From Saprospiraceae bacterium (GTDB lineage: Bacteria; Bacteroidota; Bacteroidia; Chitinophagales; Saprospiraceae), in contig JANQPA010000034.1 of assembly GCA_028285545.1 (NCBI GenBank), forward strand, positions 1 to 64,000: 64,000 nucleotides of DNA, read 5' to 3'. The stretch's first letter is position 1. The number at the start of each line of letters is the position of its first letter. Position numbers and translations under genes: made by a program. Shown in pieces: positions 52,249-61,082 of the stretch. Under the pieces are notes generated by a model. The model worked only from the letters and a program-made list of their open reading frames with translations, was not told the origin of the DNA and made no database searches.

Positions 52249-53852
52249 ATTGGTCCGATTTTATTCAAGTTAATATCATATTTTCCATTTTAATTTTAGC
52301 CTTTGGTTTGTTATTGAGTTTTAACCAATCTTTTAAAGCCAAAAGATGGATTTTATATTTAATTGTACTGTTCTCCTTTCTATCACTGGAAATGACAAAA
52401 CCTTTTTCTAGTGGTTCTGGAAATAGATTAGATACTGAAGTTGTACATCCGGAATGGGACAAGGAAGGTGCCAAATTTGACGCACCTGGCACTACGACCA
52501 AGCAGAAAAAAGAATTTACTGCTACTCATTTTTGGTTAGATATAGCTACCACTTTATATTTTCTAGGCTTAGGGATTTTCATGCTTCGCTATACTTATAG
52601 GTTATCTCAATTGATAAGATTTATTTCTTTTTCAGAAAAAGAAAAATATCAAGAAAAGTACTGGGCAATTAAAACTAATACACAACTGTCGCCATTTTCA
52701 TTTTTCAATTTTTTGGTTTTGGGGAAGAATAATTCTGCTGATGATGCCCAAATTTTGCTTCATGAAAAAATTCACGCTGAACAATGGCATAGCCTTGATA
52801 TGATCCTTTCTGAAGGTATAAAAATCATTTTTTGGTTCAATCCATTTTCCTATTGGTATGTCCGACTGGTAAAAAACAACTTAGAATTTTTAGTGGATCA
52901 GAAGATTTTAGCATCTGGAGCAGATCGAACTCAATATCAATATCAATTGCTTAAGATGGGAACCCAAAAGAACACCTTTGATTTTACCAATCACTACAAT
53001 CATTCATTCTTAAAAAAACGCATTATCATGATGAACTCCAAGCAAAAATTAAGGAAGGATTATTTTCAAATAACGCTGTTTTTAGGTTTATTTCTTCCTC
53101 TCATCCAAATTTTTGGACAGCCATCCACTGAATCATCACAAAATATTTTTACCATCATTTCTACAGAAACTACTAAAGCGGAACTTGCTAAACTACAGGA
53201 TGATCTGTTTCAAAGGAATATCCAGTTAATTTTTGAAGAACTTAGCTTCACTGAAGAAGGTCTATTAGATGTTATGAAGATAAAAGTGTTAGATAGTAAG
53301 GGACAGCTAGGTTATTCTTTGAACAGAACAAAGATGGAGGGCCTTGGGCTGATTCCTTTTGGATGTGTGAACTTATATTTTACGGAGTCCAAGGGAATGG
53401 GATCAAGAGGCCTAACTGCAGAAATCATTGATGATTTGTTACAGAACTGGAATAATTGGGAAATACTAGGTGCCGGAGTAAATACCACCAAGAATGCAAT
53501 AAAGCAATTACGTGGTAAGATTGCCGAGGTATCAGAAGAAAATAAAAAAAGAAGGGCCGCCTCACCCTTTACTGAAACTTATTCCAAGGGGCGCACTACT
53601 TATCGTCTTTCTCCAGACGGCATCCAACATGCCAAAAATAAATTAAAAAAACTCCAGGAAGAGAAAGGCCTAACACCTATTTATCTGATAGATGGAATGG
53701 AAAAAAGTAAAACCCTCGATGATTTTCGACTTGAAGAGGTTAACAAACTAGAGTTTGTAACTGAATTTCGACGATATAAGGAAGGAGATGAAATTAAGGT
53801 AGAACCTGTTCAATTATATGTCCAAATAACCCGGAAACTTAACAACCAATAA
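52245..53852 (+). CDS. BlaR1-like M56 membrane metalloprotease with unusual C-terminal domain
   Basis: The 535-residue product has about four membrane helices and the zinc site HEKIHAEQWHS near residue 180 (HExxH). It also has the FNPFSYWYVRL segment that marks M56 proteases. The extracytoplasmic part (about 290-535) lacks a penicillin-binding fold. Instead it contains LTPIYLIDGMEKSKTLDDF, which recalls the plug-like motif of Bacteroidota M56 proteins. It probably senses an envelope signal and inactivates the repressor. Beta-lactam sensing is not supported. Confidence 0.85.
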   Translation: MNWSDFIQVNIIFSILILAFGLLLSFNQSFKAKRWILYLIVLFSFLSLEMTKPFSSGSGNRLDTEVVHPEWDKEGAKFDAPGTTTKQKKEFTATHFWLDIATTLYFLGLGIFMLRYTYRLSQLIRFISFSEKEKYQEKYWAIKTNTQLSPFSFFNFLVLGKNNSADDAQILLHEKIHAEQWHSLDMILSEGIKIIFWFNPFSYWYVRLVKNNLEFLVDQKILASGADRTQYQYQLLKMGTQKNTFDFTNHYNHSFLKKRIIMMNSKQKLRKDYFQITLFLGLFLPLIQIFGQPSTESSQNIFTIISTETTKAELAKLQDDLFQRNIQLIFEELSFTEEGLLDVMKIKVLDSKGQLGYSLNRTKMEGLGLIPFGCVNLYFTESKGMGSRGLTAEIIDDLLQNWNNWEILGAGVNTTKNAIKQLRGKIAEVSEENKKRRAASPFTETYSKGRTTYRLSPDGIQHAKNKLKKLQEEKGLTPIYLIDGMEKSKTLDDFRLEEVNKLEFVTEFRRYKEGDEIKVEPVQLYVQITRKLNNQ

Positions 53853-53855
53853 TTT

Positions 53856-53892
53856 AAAACATAGATGAGGGCACAGCCTTCATCTATGTTTT
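53856..53892. terminator. Bidirectional terminator
   Basis: AAAACATAGATGA pairs with TCATCTATGTTTT through an inner GGC/GCC stem with one wobble pair. T runs are present on both strands. It lies between the convergent M56 and egtD genes. Confidence 0.8.
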
Positions 53893-53898
53893 AATACC

Positions 53899-54879
53899 TT
53901 ACTTTTTCCTCCAAACACTATCCACAAAATATCCCTTTCTATCAAAGAGGTGTTCTACTACCTCGAATCCTGATTTTTTTGCTAAGTTTTCGATCATAGT
54001 GGTATCATACTTCTGGGAAAGCTCTACATCAATGGCTTCCCAGGCATTAAAGTGAAAGTAAGTATCTAAGGCTTCTATGTGTACTGTTTGTTCACATGTA
54101 CTTACAATGAAGGAACGGGTAGCTCCTGTTACGGGATTGTAAGTTTCCCAGTGTTTAAACTGATTAACTTTAAAATCTGCCTGTAATTCTCGATTAATCC
54201 GGTGCAATAAATTTAAATTAAAGGCTGCGGTAATACCTTTAGGATCGTTATAAGCATCTAAAATGACCTTCGGATCTTTTTTCAGATCAAAACCAATAAG
54301 GATGATATCTTCTTTCTGCATGTATTCTCCCACATGACTCAAAAAATCTTCTGCTTCTTCCAGTTGTAAGTTTCCAATATTGGCACCAAGAAATAAAATG
54401 ACCTTCTTTATATCTGTGGATTGTGATAAGTTTTCCAGGGCATCGAAATAATCCCCCTGAACAGGTTCACAACACAGTTGAGGCCATCTTTGGTGGAGAT
54501 CTTGTTTTAATTGATCCAGAACATTTCCCGAAATATCAATGGGAGCGTAGCAAAAATTAGTCTTTTGATGAAGAAAATAATCTATTAATATCTTAGTTTT
54601 CGTCCCGTCTCCTGCGCCTAATTCGATTAAATCAAAAGATTCGGAACCTATAAGATCGAGAATTCGACTTTTTTGAGTCTCCAGAACTTCAAATTCACTA
54701 TTGGTCAAATAATATTCGGGCATATCCATAATTTGCTGAAAGAGCTTATCTCCTTTAGCATCATAAAAATATTTGGAGGGTAAAACTTTTGGTGACTGAG
54801 ACAATCCTGTAAGGACATCTTTTGCAAAATTACAGAAGTCTTTTTCTATTTCTATATTGACTGAAACGATGGATTCCAT
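53899..54879 (-). CDS. egtD: L-histidine N-alpha-methyltransferase EgtD
   Basis: EgtD trimethylates histidine to hercynine, the first step of ergothioneine synthesis. The 326-residue product begins MESIVSVNIEIEK and has LPSKYFYDAKGDKLFQQIMDMPEYYLTNSEFE near 30-60, SAM-binding ELGAGDGTKT near 80-90, and a C-terminal substrate-binding part (LLHRINRELQADF). A longer frame to 54942 adds 21 unsupported residues. egtB lies directly upstream, separated by a branched hairpin. Confidence 0.93.
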   Translation of the reverse strand: MESIVSVNIEIEKDFCNFAKDVLTGLSQSPKVLPSKYFYDAKGDKLFQQIMDMPEYYLTNSEFEVLETQKSRILDLIGSESFDLIELGAGDGTKTKILIDYFLHQKTNFCYAPIDISGNVLDQLKQDLHQRWPQLCCEPVQGDYFDALENLSQSTDIKKVILFLGANIGNLQLEEAEDFLSHVGEYMQKEDIILIGFDLKKDPKVILDAYNDPKGITAAFNLNLLHRINRELQADFKVNQFKHWETYNPVTGATRSFIVSTCEQTVHIEALDTYFHFNAWEAIDVELSQKYDTTMIENLAKKSGFEVVEHLFDRKGYFVDSVWRKK

Positions 54880-54975
54880 TATAATTTTTATAGTTGAAAA
54901 TGATTTTGCTGAGCTCATCACAGAAAATTTAAAATATGACAAGCAATAAGAATTGAGGATTCTAAAATTGAGCGT

Positions 54976-55041
54976 GTTTCATAAATTTACCTGTCGAAAG
55001 GCAGGTGTTCTTGGTTCTGATCCTCCTGAGGCGGATGAAAC
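54976..55041. other. Three-way-junction hairpin between egtB and egtD
   Basis: Outer arms GTTTCAT (54976-54982) and ATGAAAC (55035-55041) enclose ACCTG/CAGGT (54989-55006) and a smaller ATCC...GGAT hairpin (55020-55036). The structure could terminate egtB transcripts or be a repeat element; no second copy was seen. Confidence 0.5.
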
Positions 55042-55050
55042 AGCCCTATT

Positions 55051-56328
55051 TTATTTTACTAAGCGTATTCCAGTAAACTGCCATCTTTTATCTGCATGGA
55101 AAAAGTTCCGATAACTATGGCGAATATGTGAACGTGGTGTAGCACAAGATCCACCACGTAGTACCATTTGATTGACCATGAACTTGCCATTATATTCGCC
55201 CAGTGCGCCCTTTAATCTAGGATAATTAGGATATGGTAAATAGGCGCTGGAAGTCCATTCCCAGGTATTTCCTAAAAATTGATAATCCTTAGAATGTTGA
55301 GTGGCAATCGGATGGTAATTATTGGATTCTACGAAATTCTGGTCATTTGTTATATCAGGACTGTAAAGTTTGGCAGCAGTTTCCCACTCAAATTCTGTAG
55401 CCAGACGCATTTCTTTCCATTGAGCAAAGGCATCTGCCTCAAAATAACTTACATGGCTTACAGGGCTGTTCAAATCAATTGGGCTTAAACCGTTTAAGGT
55501 GAATTGCCACCATTCTCCTTCTTTCCTAAACCAGTATAAGGGAGCTTTAACTTCTAACTGTTTAAGCCATTCCCAACCTTCTGATAACCAATATTGATAT
55601 TTGTCGTAGGCTCCATCATTTACGAACTCAAGGTATTCTCCATTGGTGACCAGGCGATCCATGATTTGAAAATCATGCAGAAAAACCTTGTGTACTCCCA
55701 ATTCATTATCAAAACAAAAGCCTTTGCCCTGATGTCCAATTTCATAAATCCCTTCCCCAACTTCCAGGAAATTAAGCGGGCTGGTGCCATTGTTTTTTTG
55801 ATCAGCTTTATTTTCTCGAAATACTGGAAAAAGAGGGTTGTTTCCAAGTATGTATTTTATGTCGGTTAGCAACAACTCCTGGTGCTGTTGTTCATGTTGA
55901 AGACCTAAAATGATTAAGTCGAATATTTCTTTGGGTAATTCTCGATCTCCAAATTCTTCCAGGTATCTGGCTATGTGTTGGTCCACATAATTCCGATAAT
56001 CTAAAATGACTTTAAGACCTGGGCGAGTGATGTTCCCACGATTGCTTCTAAGAATGCGTGGACCCTGGCTTTCGTAATAACTATTAAAGAAATAATTTAA
56101 CTTCAGATCAAAGGCCTGGTAGTCTTTTAAATTTGGGACCAGTACAAAATTTTCAAAAAACCAGGTGCTATGTCCCAAATGCCATTTGGGTGGACTGACA
56201 TCTAAAATGGGTTGAACAACATAATCTTCTGGCTCCAGTGGCTCGCAGATTTTGATACTTTGGCTTCTAATAGATTGGTAATCCAGCATCAATTCCTGAG
56301 CTTTACTGATAGGAACATGTAAAGTCAT
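55051..56328 (-). CDS. egtB: Ergothioneine sulfoxide synthase EgtB
   Basis: EgtB is a non-haem iron enzyme that joins a sulfur donor to hercynine. The 425-residue product has an N-terminal DinB-like domain with HLGHSTWFFENFVL near 51 and the H-x3-H-x-E iron site HEQQHQE near 142. The C-terminal formylglycine-generating-enzyme-like domain (about 195-425) ends in GNTWEWTSSAYLPYPNY and GGSCATPRSHIRHSYRNFFH. No EgtA, EgtC or EgtE is in the window, so a cysteine-using route is possible but cannot be decided. It precedes egtD on the same strand. Confidence 0.94.
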   Translation of the reverse strand: MTLHVPISKAQELMLDYQSIRSQSIKICEPLEPEDYVVQPILDVSPPKWHLGHSTWFFENFVLVPNLKDYQAFDLKLNYFFNSYYESQGPRILRSNRGNITRPGLKVILDYRNYVDQHIARYLEEFGDRELPKEIFDLIILGLQHEQQHQELLLTDIKYILGNNPLFPVFRENKADQKNNGTSPLNFLEVGEGIYEIGHQGKGFCFDNELGVHKVFLHDFQIMDRLVTNGEYLEFVNDGAYDKYQYWLSEGWEWLKQLEVKAPLYWFRKEGEWWQFTLNGLSPIDLNSPVSHVSYFEADAFAQWKEMRLATEFEWETAAKLYSPDITNDQNFVESNNYHPIATQHSKDYQFLGNTWEWTSSAYLPYPNYPRLKGALGEYNGKFMVNQMVLRGGSCATPRSHIRHSYRNFFHADKRWQFTGIRLVK

Positions 56329-56588
56329 AAAGCAATCTTTGTATTTAAATTATAGGATGACTATTTGAAATAATCATCATTTCAATAAAAAAAAGAATCA
56401 AAATTAGGTTGTGGCCTTTTTAGGTAAGTAGTTGTTCAAACGTATAAAAGCTTAAACAAACACAGGGGTGTTTTGTTGATGATTTCTTTGAAAATATCTT
56501 CCATTTGTAAAAAAATACCTTATCTGTCTGAATATCATCAGCGTAATGAACATTCCAATGAATAGAATTTCTTTACTTATTATTATGT

Positions 56589-57488
56589 CTAAATGGCTAA
56601 ATGCTTTAATCCTAGCATTTCCAGTGATGCGTTAATTCCGGAGCTTAAAAACCTGGAGACCTGTTGGTGTTGACCTTGAGAATCGGTGTTTGACAAAAGC
56701 TTTGACACCGGCAGTACTGCCCCTACCCAATTGTCCATCACCCAGTATCCTTCCCCCTCCAGCATGGGAAGCAAATCATAATTAGGTTTTTCTTTGGCCA
56801 TCCAGTGATTGATATAATAATAATATTCATCAACATCATTATCAGCAATAGCAAATCCAATCCCAATAGAATGAGTGGCTCTTCCCATATTATCAAAGGC
56901 TAAAGGAATATAAACCCCAGAATCAAAATGATGGGGCCAAATTCGGGCATCAGAAGCATGTTCAAACTTTAGACTAAACTCTTTAAGAATCAAATCTGCA
57001 TTCGATCGGTATTTAGCCATTTCAATATGGTAAATTGGATTGGGAAGTTCAAAATTTGCACCATCATTGAGAGGATGATGAGGGATCTCAAAATGACTTA
57101 TAGGCTGGACAGCCTCAGTATCTCCACCAAGTACAGCTATGTGATCTCTAATCCAGTTAATGGCTAATTTTGTGGTTCTTCCTTCCAGGTTAAGGTTATC
57201 CAGACTATCCATGTTATGGTCAAAAATATGGAGTTCGAAGGGATGATAAATTAAGCCCATTCTTATGGTTTGATTTAAAAGGGTATCGCGCCCAAGTAAA
57301 GCATGCTTGCGCGAAATCCATTCCATATTGGACTGAGAATCATCACTGTTTTTAGGAAGTAAAGAATTTCCCACTAAAGCTACCAATTGTGCTGCGTGGT
57401 GAATCTGTAGGGTGTAGGGGCTTAATACTTTTGGTGAATCAAGTGTTTGAACTTGCCAGGCGTCCGTGGGATTGGTCATGATGATCAT
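56589..57488 (-). CDS. Conserved protein of unknown function
   Basis: The 299-residue soluble protein has no signal peptide. Notable segments are DAWQVQTLDSPKVLSPYTLQIHHAAQLVALVGNSLLP near the start, DARIWPHHFDSGVYIPL near 185 and YYYINHWMAKEKPNYDLLPML near 225. The conserved-looking HH and WPHHFD pattern could bind metal or a cofactor, but I do not recognise the family. A Met three codons downstream of 57488 (57479) is an equally likely start. Confidence 0.65.
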   Translation of the reverse strand: MIIMTNPTDAWQVQTLDSPKVLSPYTLQIHHAAQLVALVGNSLLPKNSDDSQSNMEWISRKHALLGRDTLLNQTIRMGLIYHPFELHIFDHNMDSLDNLNLEGRTTKLAINWIRDHIAVLGGDTEAVQPISHFEIPHHPLNDGANFELPNPIYHIEMAKYRSNADLILKEFSLKFEHASDARIWPHHFDSGVYIPLAFDNMGRATHSIGIGFAIADNDVDEYYYYINHWMAKEKPNYDLLPMLEGEGYWVMDNWVGAVLPVSKLLSNTDSQGQHQQVSRFLSSGINASLEMLGLKHLAI

Positions 57489-57880
57489 ATTTAGGTTGCT
57501 TCTAAATATAGAAAAAATTTAGAGCACCTTCAGGCAGATCCAAGAAATATTTCTGGAGGCAATTTTTCGAGAGCTTAAAGACGGACAGAGTAATTTGGAA
57601 GTATAACAGGAGTAGGGTGTAAGTAATAAGAGTCATCCCGAATTTTAGGGAAGTATGCACTTTTTAGGCCATCGGCCTAAAAAGTGCGAAATAAAGTAGA
57701 AATAAGGTAGAGATAAAGTTGTTTTAAGGATAAGGACAATATATTTCTACCTTACTTCGCCCCGCATGGCGGGATTTATTTCAATATAATTCCCTACATT
57801 TTAACTAACCTAATATTAGTTGCTGGTCTTTAAAATTTCGGGCTGACTCATGTTACTTCACACGTCTCTATAGGTGAGCA
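57489..57880. other. Intergenic region with hairpins and a repeat array
   Basis: No gene seen. A perfect 14-bp hairpin (57657-57687, loop ATC), an array of 11-mers like AAATAAAGTAG (about 57688-57717) facing TTTCTACCTTACTTC (about 57744-57758), and a CCCGC/GCGGG hairpin (57761-57773) fill the middle. Confidence 0.6.
57657..57687. terminator. Perfect 14-bp hairpin, possible terminator
   Basis: GCACTTTTTAGGCC and its exact complement enclose an ATC loop. It lies about 170 bases upstream of the gene at 56589-57488 and about 195 bases downstream of the serine hydrolase gene (both minus strand). No strong T run follows on either strand. Confidence 0.45.
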
Positions 57881-59203
57881 TTATTTGCCTTCTTCGATCT
57901 TTGGAAATGGGCCACTCCCTCCCCAGTACAGGCCTGTAGCTTTTCCGTCTTCTGATTTTGCAAACCTTATGTTGGTATAACTGGTTCTAAAAAAAAATCG
58001 ATCCTTCCCTAAAGGACTAAGAACCGCAAAATTGAGATCAGTTCCCCTTCCAGAGGATATGGCCAAACCACCATTATCTATAGCAACGGTTACAAAAAAG
58101 GAAGGAGTAATTTGATATACACCCTGATAATTTGAAAGTTCTCCCACACTTACTTTGGGGAATTCTCTTACAGACTGTCTTTCTAATTCTCTTCCAAAAA
58201 GGATTCTGGAAACTCCCTCAGCAACCAAATTGACAGCATCCGACTCGATTCTACTTAAAACAATAATGCTGACATTACTCTCAGGGTAAATTCGAATATT
58301 TGAAGAAAATCCGGGTACCCTTCCATTTTGCTCCAAATAATTTCCTGAGGCGCTTCTACGTATACCCCATCCATATCGGGGGCTGGCTTCTGAATTATTC
58401 GAGCTTTCTCTTATTTTTTTGCACCAAATAAGAAGGTCCTCTGGAGTAGAATAGATTGATCCACTGCCGGTCAGCCAATTTGGAGCGATTTTTTTAGAGG
58501 CTCTAAGCAATTCAGGGCTATTCCCTGGTTCAAAACCAGCCGGAAGATTTTTAGGGGTTCCAGCTTCAAGGCTACCAGTTGATGTCATTCCCAAAGGCTT
58601 TAAAATTTCAGCACTAAGATTTTGGCTAAAACTTTTGCCGGTAGTTTCTTCAATCATTAAAGCTAAAATATTGTACCCGGAATTAGAGTATGCATTTCTT
58701 TGACCTGGTTCAAAATCTAAAGGAAACATAGATATCCAATCACCAAATTGTTTGAGAGACATCTTTTGCTTTCTTAATTTATTAAACTCATTAAGAGCAT
58801 AATAATCCGGGATCCCCGAGGTATGCATCAGTAGATTTTGGATGCTAATATTTTCGGCACTTTGAATTTTGGGGAGGACCTTAGCAAGGTTATCTGAATA
58901 ACTCAGAAGTCCTTTTTCTGACAAAGACCGGATAATTTCAGCGGTAAATGTTTTGGTTACTGAACCAATTAAAAAGGGCGTTTTATGGGTGAATTCATCT
59001 TTTTGTAGTCCAAAGGATTCAGAAAGTATTACTTCATCCTGATGTTCAATTAATATATAGCCTTCAAAATCTTTGTTTGTAACAATCGGGGAAACAAATT
59101 CTCCAATCGATTCTGAGATGTTTTCAGGTATTGAATTCAATTCCTGCCCAAAAGAATAATGGCTTAGCACTATAGAGAATAAAATGATTAAGTTCTGATT
59201 CAC
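57881..59203 (-). CDS. Secreted serine hydrolase, class C beta-lactamase-like fold
   Basis: The 440-residue product has a signal peptide (about 19 residues). The beta-lactamase/PBP-like domain has the SxxK motif in GSVTKTFTAE near 75-85 and YSNSGYN near 167 (Y-x-N). A C-terminal lipocalin-like tail covers about 345-440. It is probably an esterase or D-aminopeptidase-type hydrolase; true beta-lactamase activity is not implied. It lies 21 bases downstream of the first DUF4097 gene and may belong to the same transcript. Confidence 0.85.
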   Translation of the reverse strand: MNQNLIILFSIVLSHYSFGQELNSIPENISESIGEFVSPIVTNKDFEGYILIEHQDEVILSESFGLQKDEFTHKTPFLIGSVTKTFTAEIIRSLSEKGLLSYSDNLAKVLPKIQSAENISIQNLLMHTSGIPDYYALNEFNKLRKQKMSLKQFGDWISMFPLDFEPGQRNAYSNSGYNILALMIEETTGKSFSQNLSAEILKPLGMTSTGSLEAGTPKNLPAGFEPGNSPELLRASKKIAPNWLTGSGSIYSTPEDLLIWCKKIRESSNNSEASPRYGWGIRRSASGNYLEQNGRVPGFSSNIRIYPESNVSIIVLSRIESDAVNLVAEGVSRILFGRELERQSVREFPKVSVGELSNYQGVYQITPSFFVTVAIDNGGLAISSGRGTDLNFAVLSPLGKDRFFFRTSYTNIRFAKSEDGKATGLYWGGSGPFPKIEEGK

Positions 59204-59224
59204 TGTTAAGGCTTTGAGAATTAC

Positions 59225-60043
59225 TTATTGTTTTCTTATATAAATATCTCCGGTGTAGTTTTTCATGGTGAAATCAGGGCCGCCACCATTTACTTTTCCG
59301 GTAATCCACTCATCCACAAAAGTCCGTTGTAAAATCCCTCCTTTATTCTTCTCAGTTTTGAGCTCAGGTTGGGAAAGATTCATATCGAAGCCAGTATAAA
59401 CATCTCCCATCTCTGTATGCATTTTAAAATTAGCCTTGATATTTGATGGAAAAGTAAGGTCAATATCCCCTGCATAGGTGGTAAAAGACATAGGAGTATC
59501 AGGGGTGAAACTATTTAGCGTAACGGTGATGTCACCTGAATAAGTGGAAACAATAATTGTACCTGAGATATCTAATGCCTGAATGCTTCCGTTGAAGCTT
59601 TTAAGGCTTACCTCGCCTTCAATGTTTTTGACATCTACATCTCCCTGGTTATAGGATCCAATTTTCAGGTCTATTTTTTGAGGTACCTCGATTTGTAATT
59701 CGAGTGCTTTATTCCAGTTGTTGGAATTGACATATACCGTATTGTTTTTCTCTGAGATTTCAACCCCTGCATAACCTCCGCTTATACGTTTAAGGCCGCC
59801 ACCTGCTTCTTTGAATCCAAGTTTTTCTCCATTTGCATTTCTGTATTTAACCAGGATATCTTTACGAGCGCTACCTACAATTTTAATTGGCCCCTTTTTG
59901 ATATCTACAACAAGTCTCCCTTTTTTGGCAATGTCTGATAATGGAACATTAACTTCCTCAAACTGGGCTTTACCTATGAGTGGTAATAAAGCAAGGATTA
60001 AACAATTTAAAATAATACGTTTCATAATTGGTTTTTTTAACAT
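59225..60043 (-). CDS. DUF4097-type beta-repeat protein (first)
   Basis: The 272-residue product has a signal peptide ending GKAQ. Repeated short strands are typical of DUF4097: VDVKNIEGEVSLKSFNGSIQALDISGTIIVSTYSGDITVTL, then MSFTTYAGDIDLTFP. Such right-handed helix-like proteins are often encoded with ECF sigma/anti-sigma genes. The next gene upstream encodes a second copy. Function unknown. Confidence 0.8.
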   Translation of the reverse strand: MLKKPIMKRIILNCLILALLPLIGKAQFEEVNVPLSDIAKKGRLVVDIKKGPIKIVGSARKDILVKYRNANGEKLGFKEAGGGLKRISGGYAGVEISEKNNTVYVNSNNWNKALELQIEVPQKIDLKIGSYNQGDVDVKNIEGEVSLKSFNGSIQALDISGTIIVSTYSGDITVTLNSFTPDTPMSFTTYAGDIDLTFPSNIKANFKMHTEMGDVYTGFDMNLSQPELKTEKNKGGILQRTFVDEWITGKVNGGGPDFTMKNYTGDIYIRKQ

Positions 60044-60150
60044 GAGTTACTTTTGAAATCTAAATGGTCTTTTTCATTTGGATTTTTGGGAAATCTCATG
60101 TTTAAGTAAATGATATAGTTTTCAAAAAAATTGTGATTATTGATTTTATC

Positions 60151-61032
60151 TTATTGCTCTCTTAGATAGGCATTTCCATTGAAGGTTTCGAATTTAAGGT
60201 TAACGCCACCATTACCTGCCTTCATTCTTTGCGAGGTATCCAGCTTAAAAGAGACTCCTTTTTCCTTGTTGGCTTTGGTTTTAGATACTTGAGGAGCGGT
60301 AACTTCAATATCATCTAAATTGGTGAAAAAATCTCCTTGGAAGGTTTTAAAGCCAACATAAGCATCCAAACCCTTTGGGAAATAAGCATTGATATCTCCA
60401 TTTAAGGTATAAAACTTACAATCATCTTTTGGCTCATTTAAAAACCGGATAGTAACATCTCCATTGACCGTCGTAGCATTAATCGAACCCGAAATTTTTT
60501 CGGCCACAATTCCTCCATTTACATTTGAGATCTTTAATTTACCAGACAAATTAGTGGCTTTGACCTCTCCGTTATTAACGGTGCCAGCTTTTAGGTTGAT
60601 GGCTTTCGGAACTTTTAGCGTAAAATTAAATTCATAATCATATCTTGGGTTCCACTTACAATTATTATCCCATTGGTTCCATCCTTCCAACAAGTTTTCT
60701 CTGCTAATTAAGGCAGGAGATTTTGAGCAGGGACCAGACATTAAAATGCCAATTACATCTCCTTTATCTATAACTTCCAGCTTTATCTCTTCCATTCCTT
60801 TATCTATGATATTCTGAGAGCTTCCCGAAATGGTTTTTTTAGCTTCCAGAATAATAGAGTTACCGTTATAACCCTCAATAGTAACATCTCCAAATATATT
60901 GTTCAGAACCAGATGAGTGGAGGAAGCATCCTGACTTAGGGCAATATCTTTTTTAATTACTTCGGTTTGTTGTTTTTGTCCATAGAGGTATCCGCTACCC
61001 AACAGGGCAACTAGTAATAATATCTGTTTCAT
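60151..61032 (-). CDS. DUF4097-type beta-repeat protein (second)
   Basis: The 293-residue product has a signal peptide ending YGQ. The repeats include LNNIFGDVTIEGYNGNSIILEAK, KATNLSGKLKISNVNGGIVAEKISGSINATTVNGDVTIRF and FKTFQGDFFTNL. Two cysteine-containing segments (GPCSKSP and NNCKW) are unusual for the family. It lies 50 bases downstream of the HEAT-repeat gene, so it is probably in the same operon. Confidence 0.8.
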   Translation of the reverse strand: MKQILLLVALLGSGYLYGQKQQTEVIKKDIALSQDASSTHLVLNNIFGDVTIEGYNGNSIILEAKKTISGSSQNIIDKGMEEIKLEVIDKGDVIGILMSGPCSKSPALISRENLLEGWNQWDNNCKWNPRYDYEFNFTLKVPKAINLKAGTVNNGEVKATNLSGKLKISNVNGGIVAEKISGSINATTVNGDVTIRFLNEPKDDCKFYTLNGDINAYFPKGLDAYVGFKTFQGDFFTNLDDIEVTAPQVSKTKANKEKGVSFKLDTSQRMKAGNGGVNLKFETFNGNAYLREQ

Positions 61033-61082
61033 AATTTAAATTTTTCTGGTTTATATTAATCGGGGAATCCCTTTTGATTTTG

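Noticed and set aside
51877-53852. Beta-lactam resistance operon
   Set aside because: The M56 protein lacks a penicillin-binding domain and no beta-lactamase gene is adjacent; the serine hydrolase at 57881-59203 is in another operon and lacks specific evidence.
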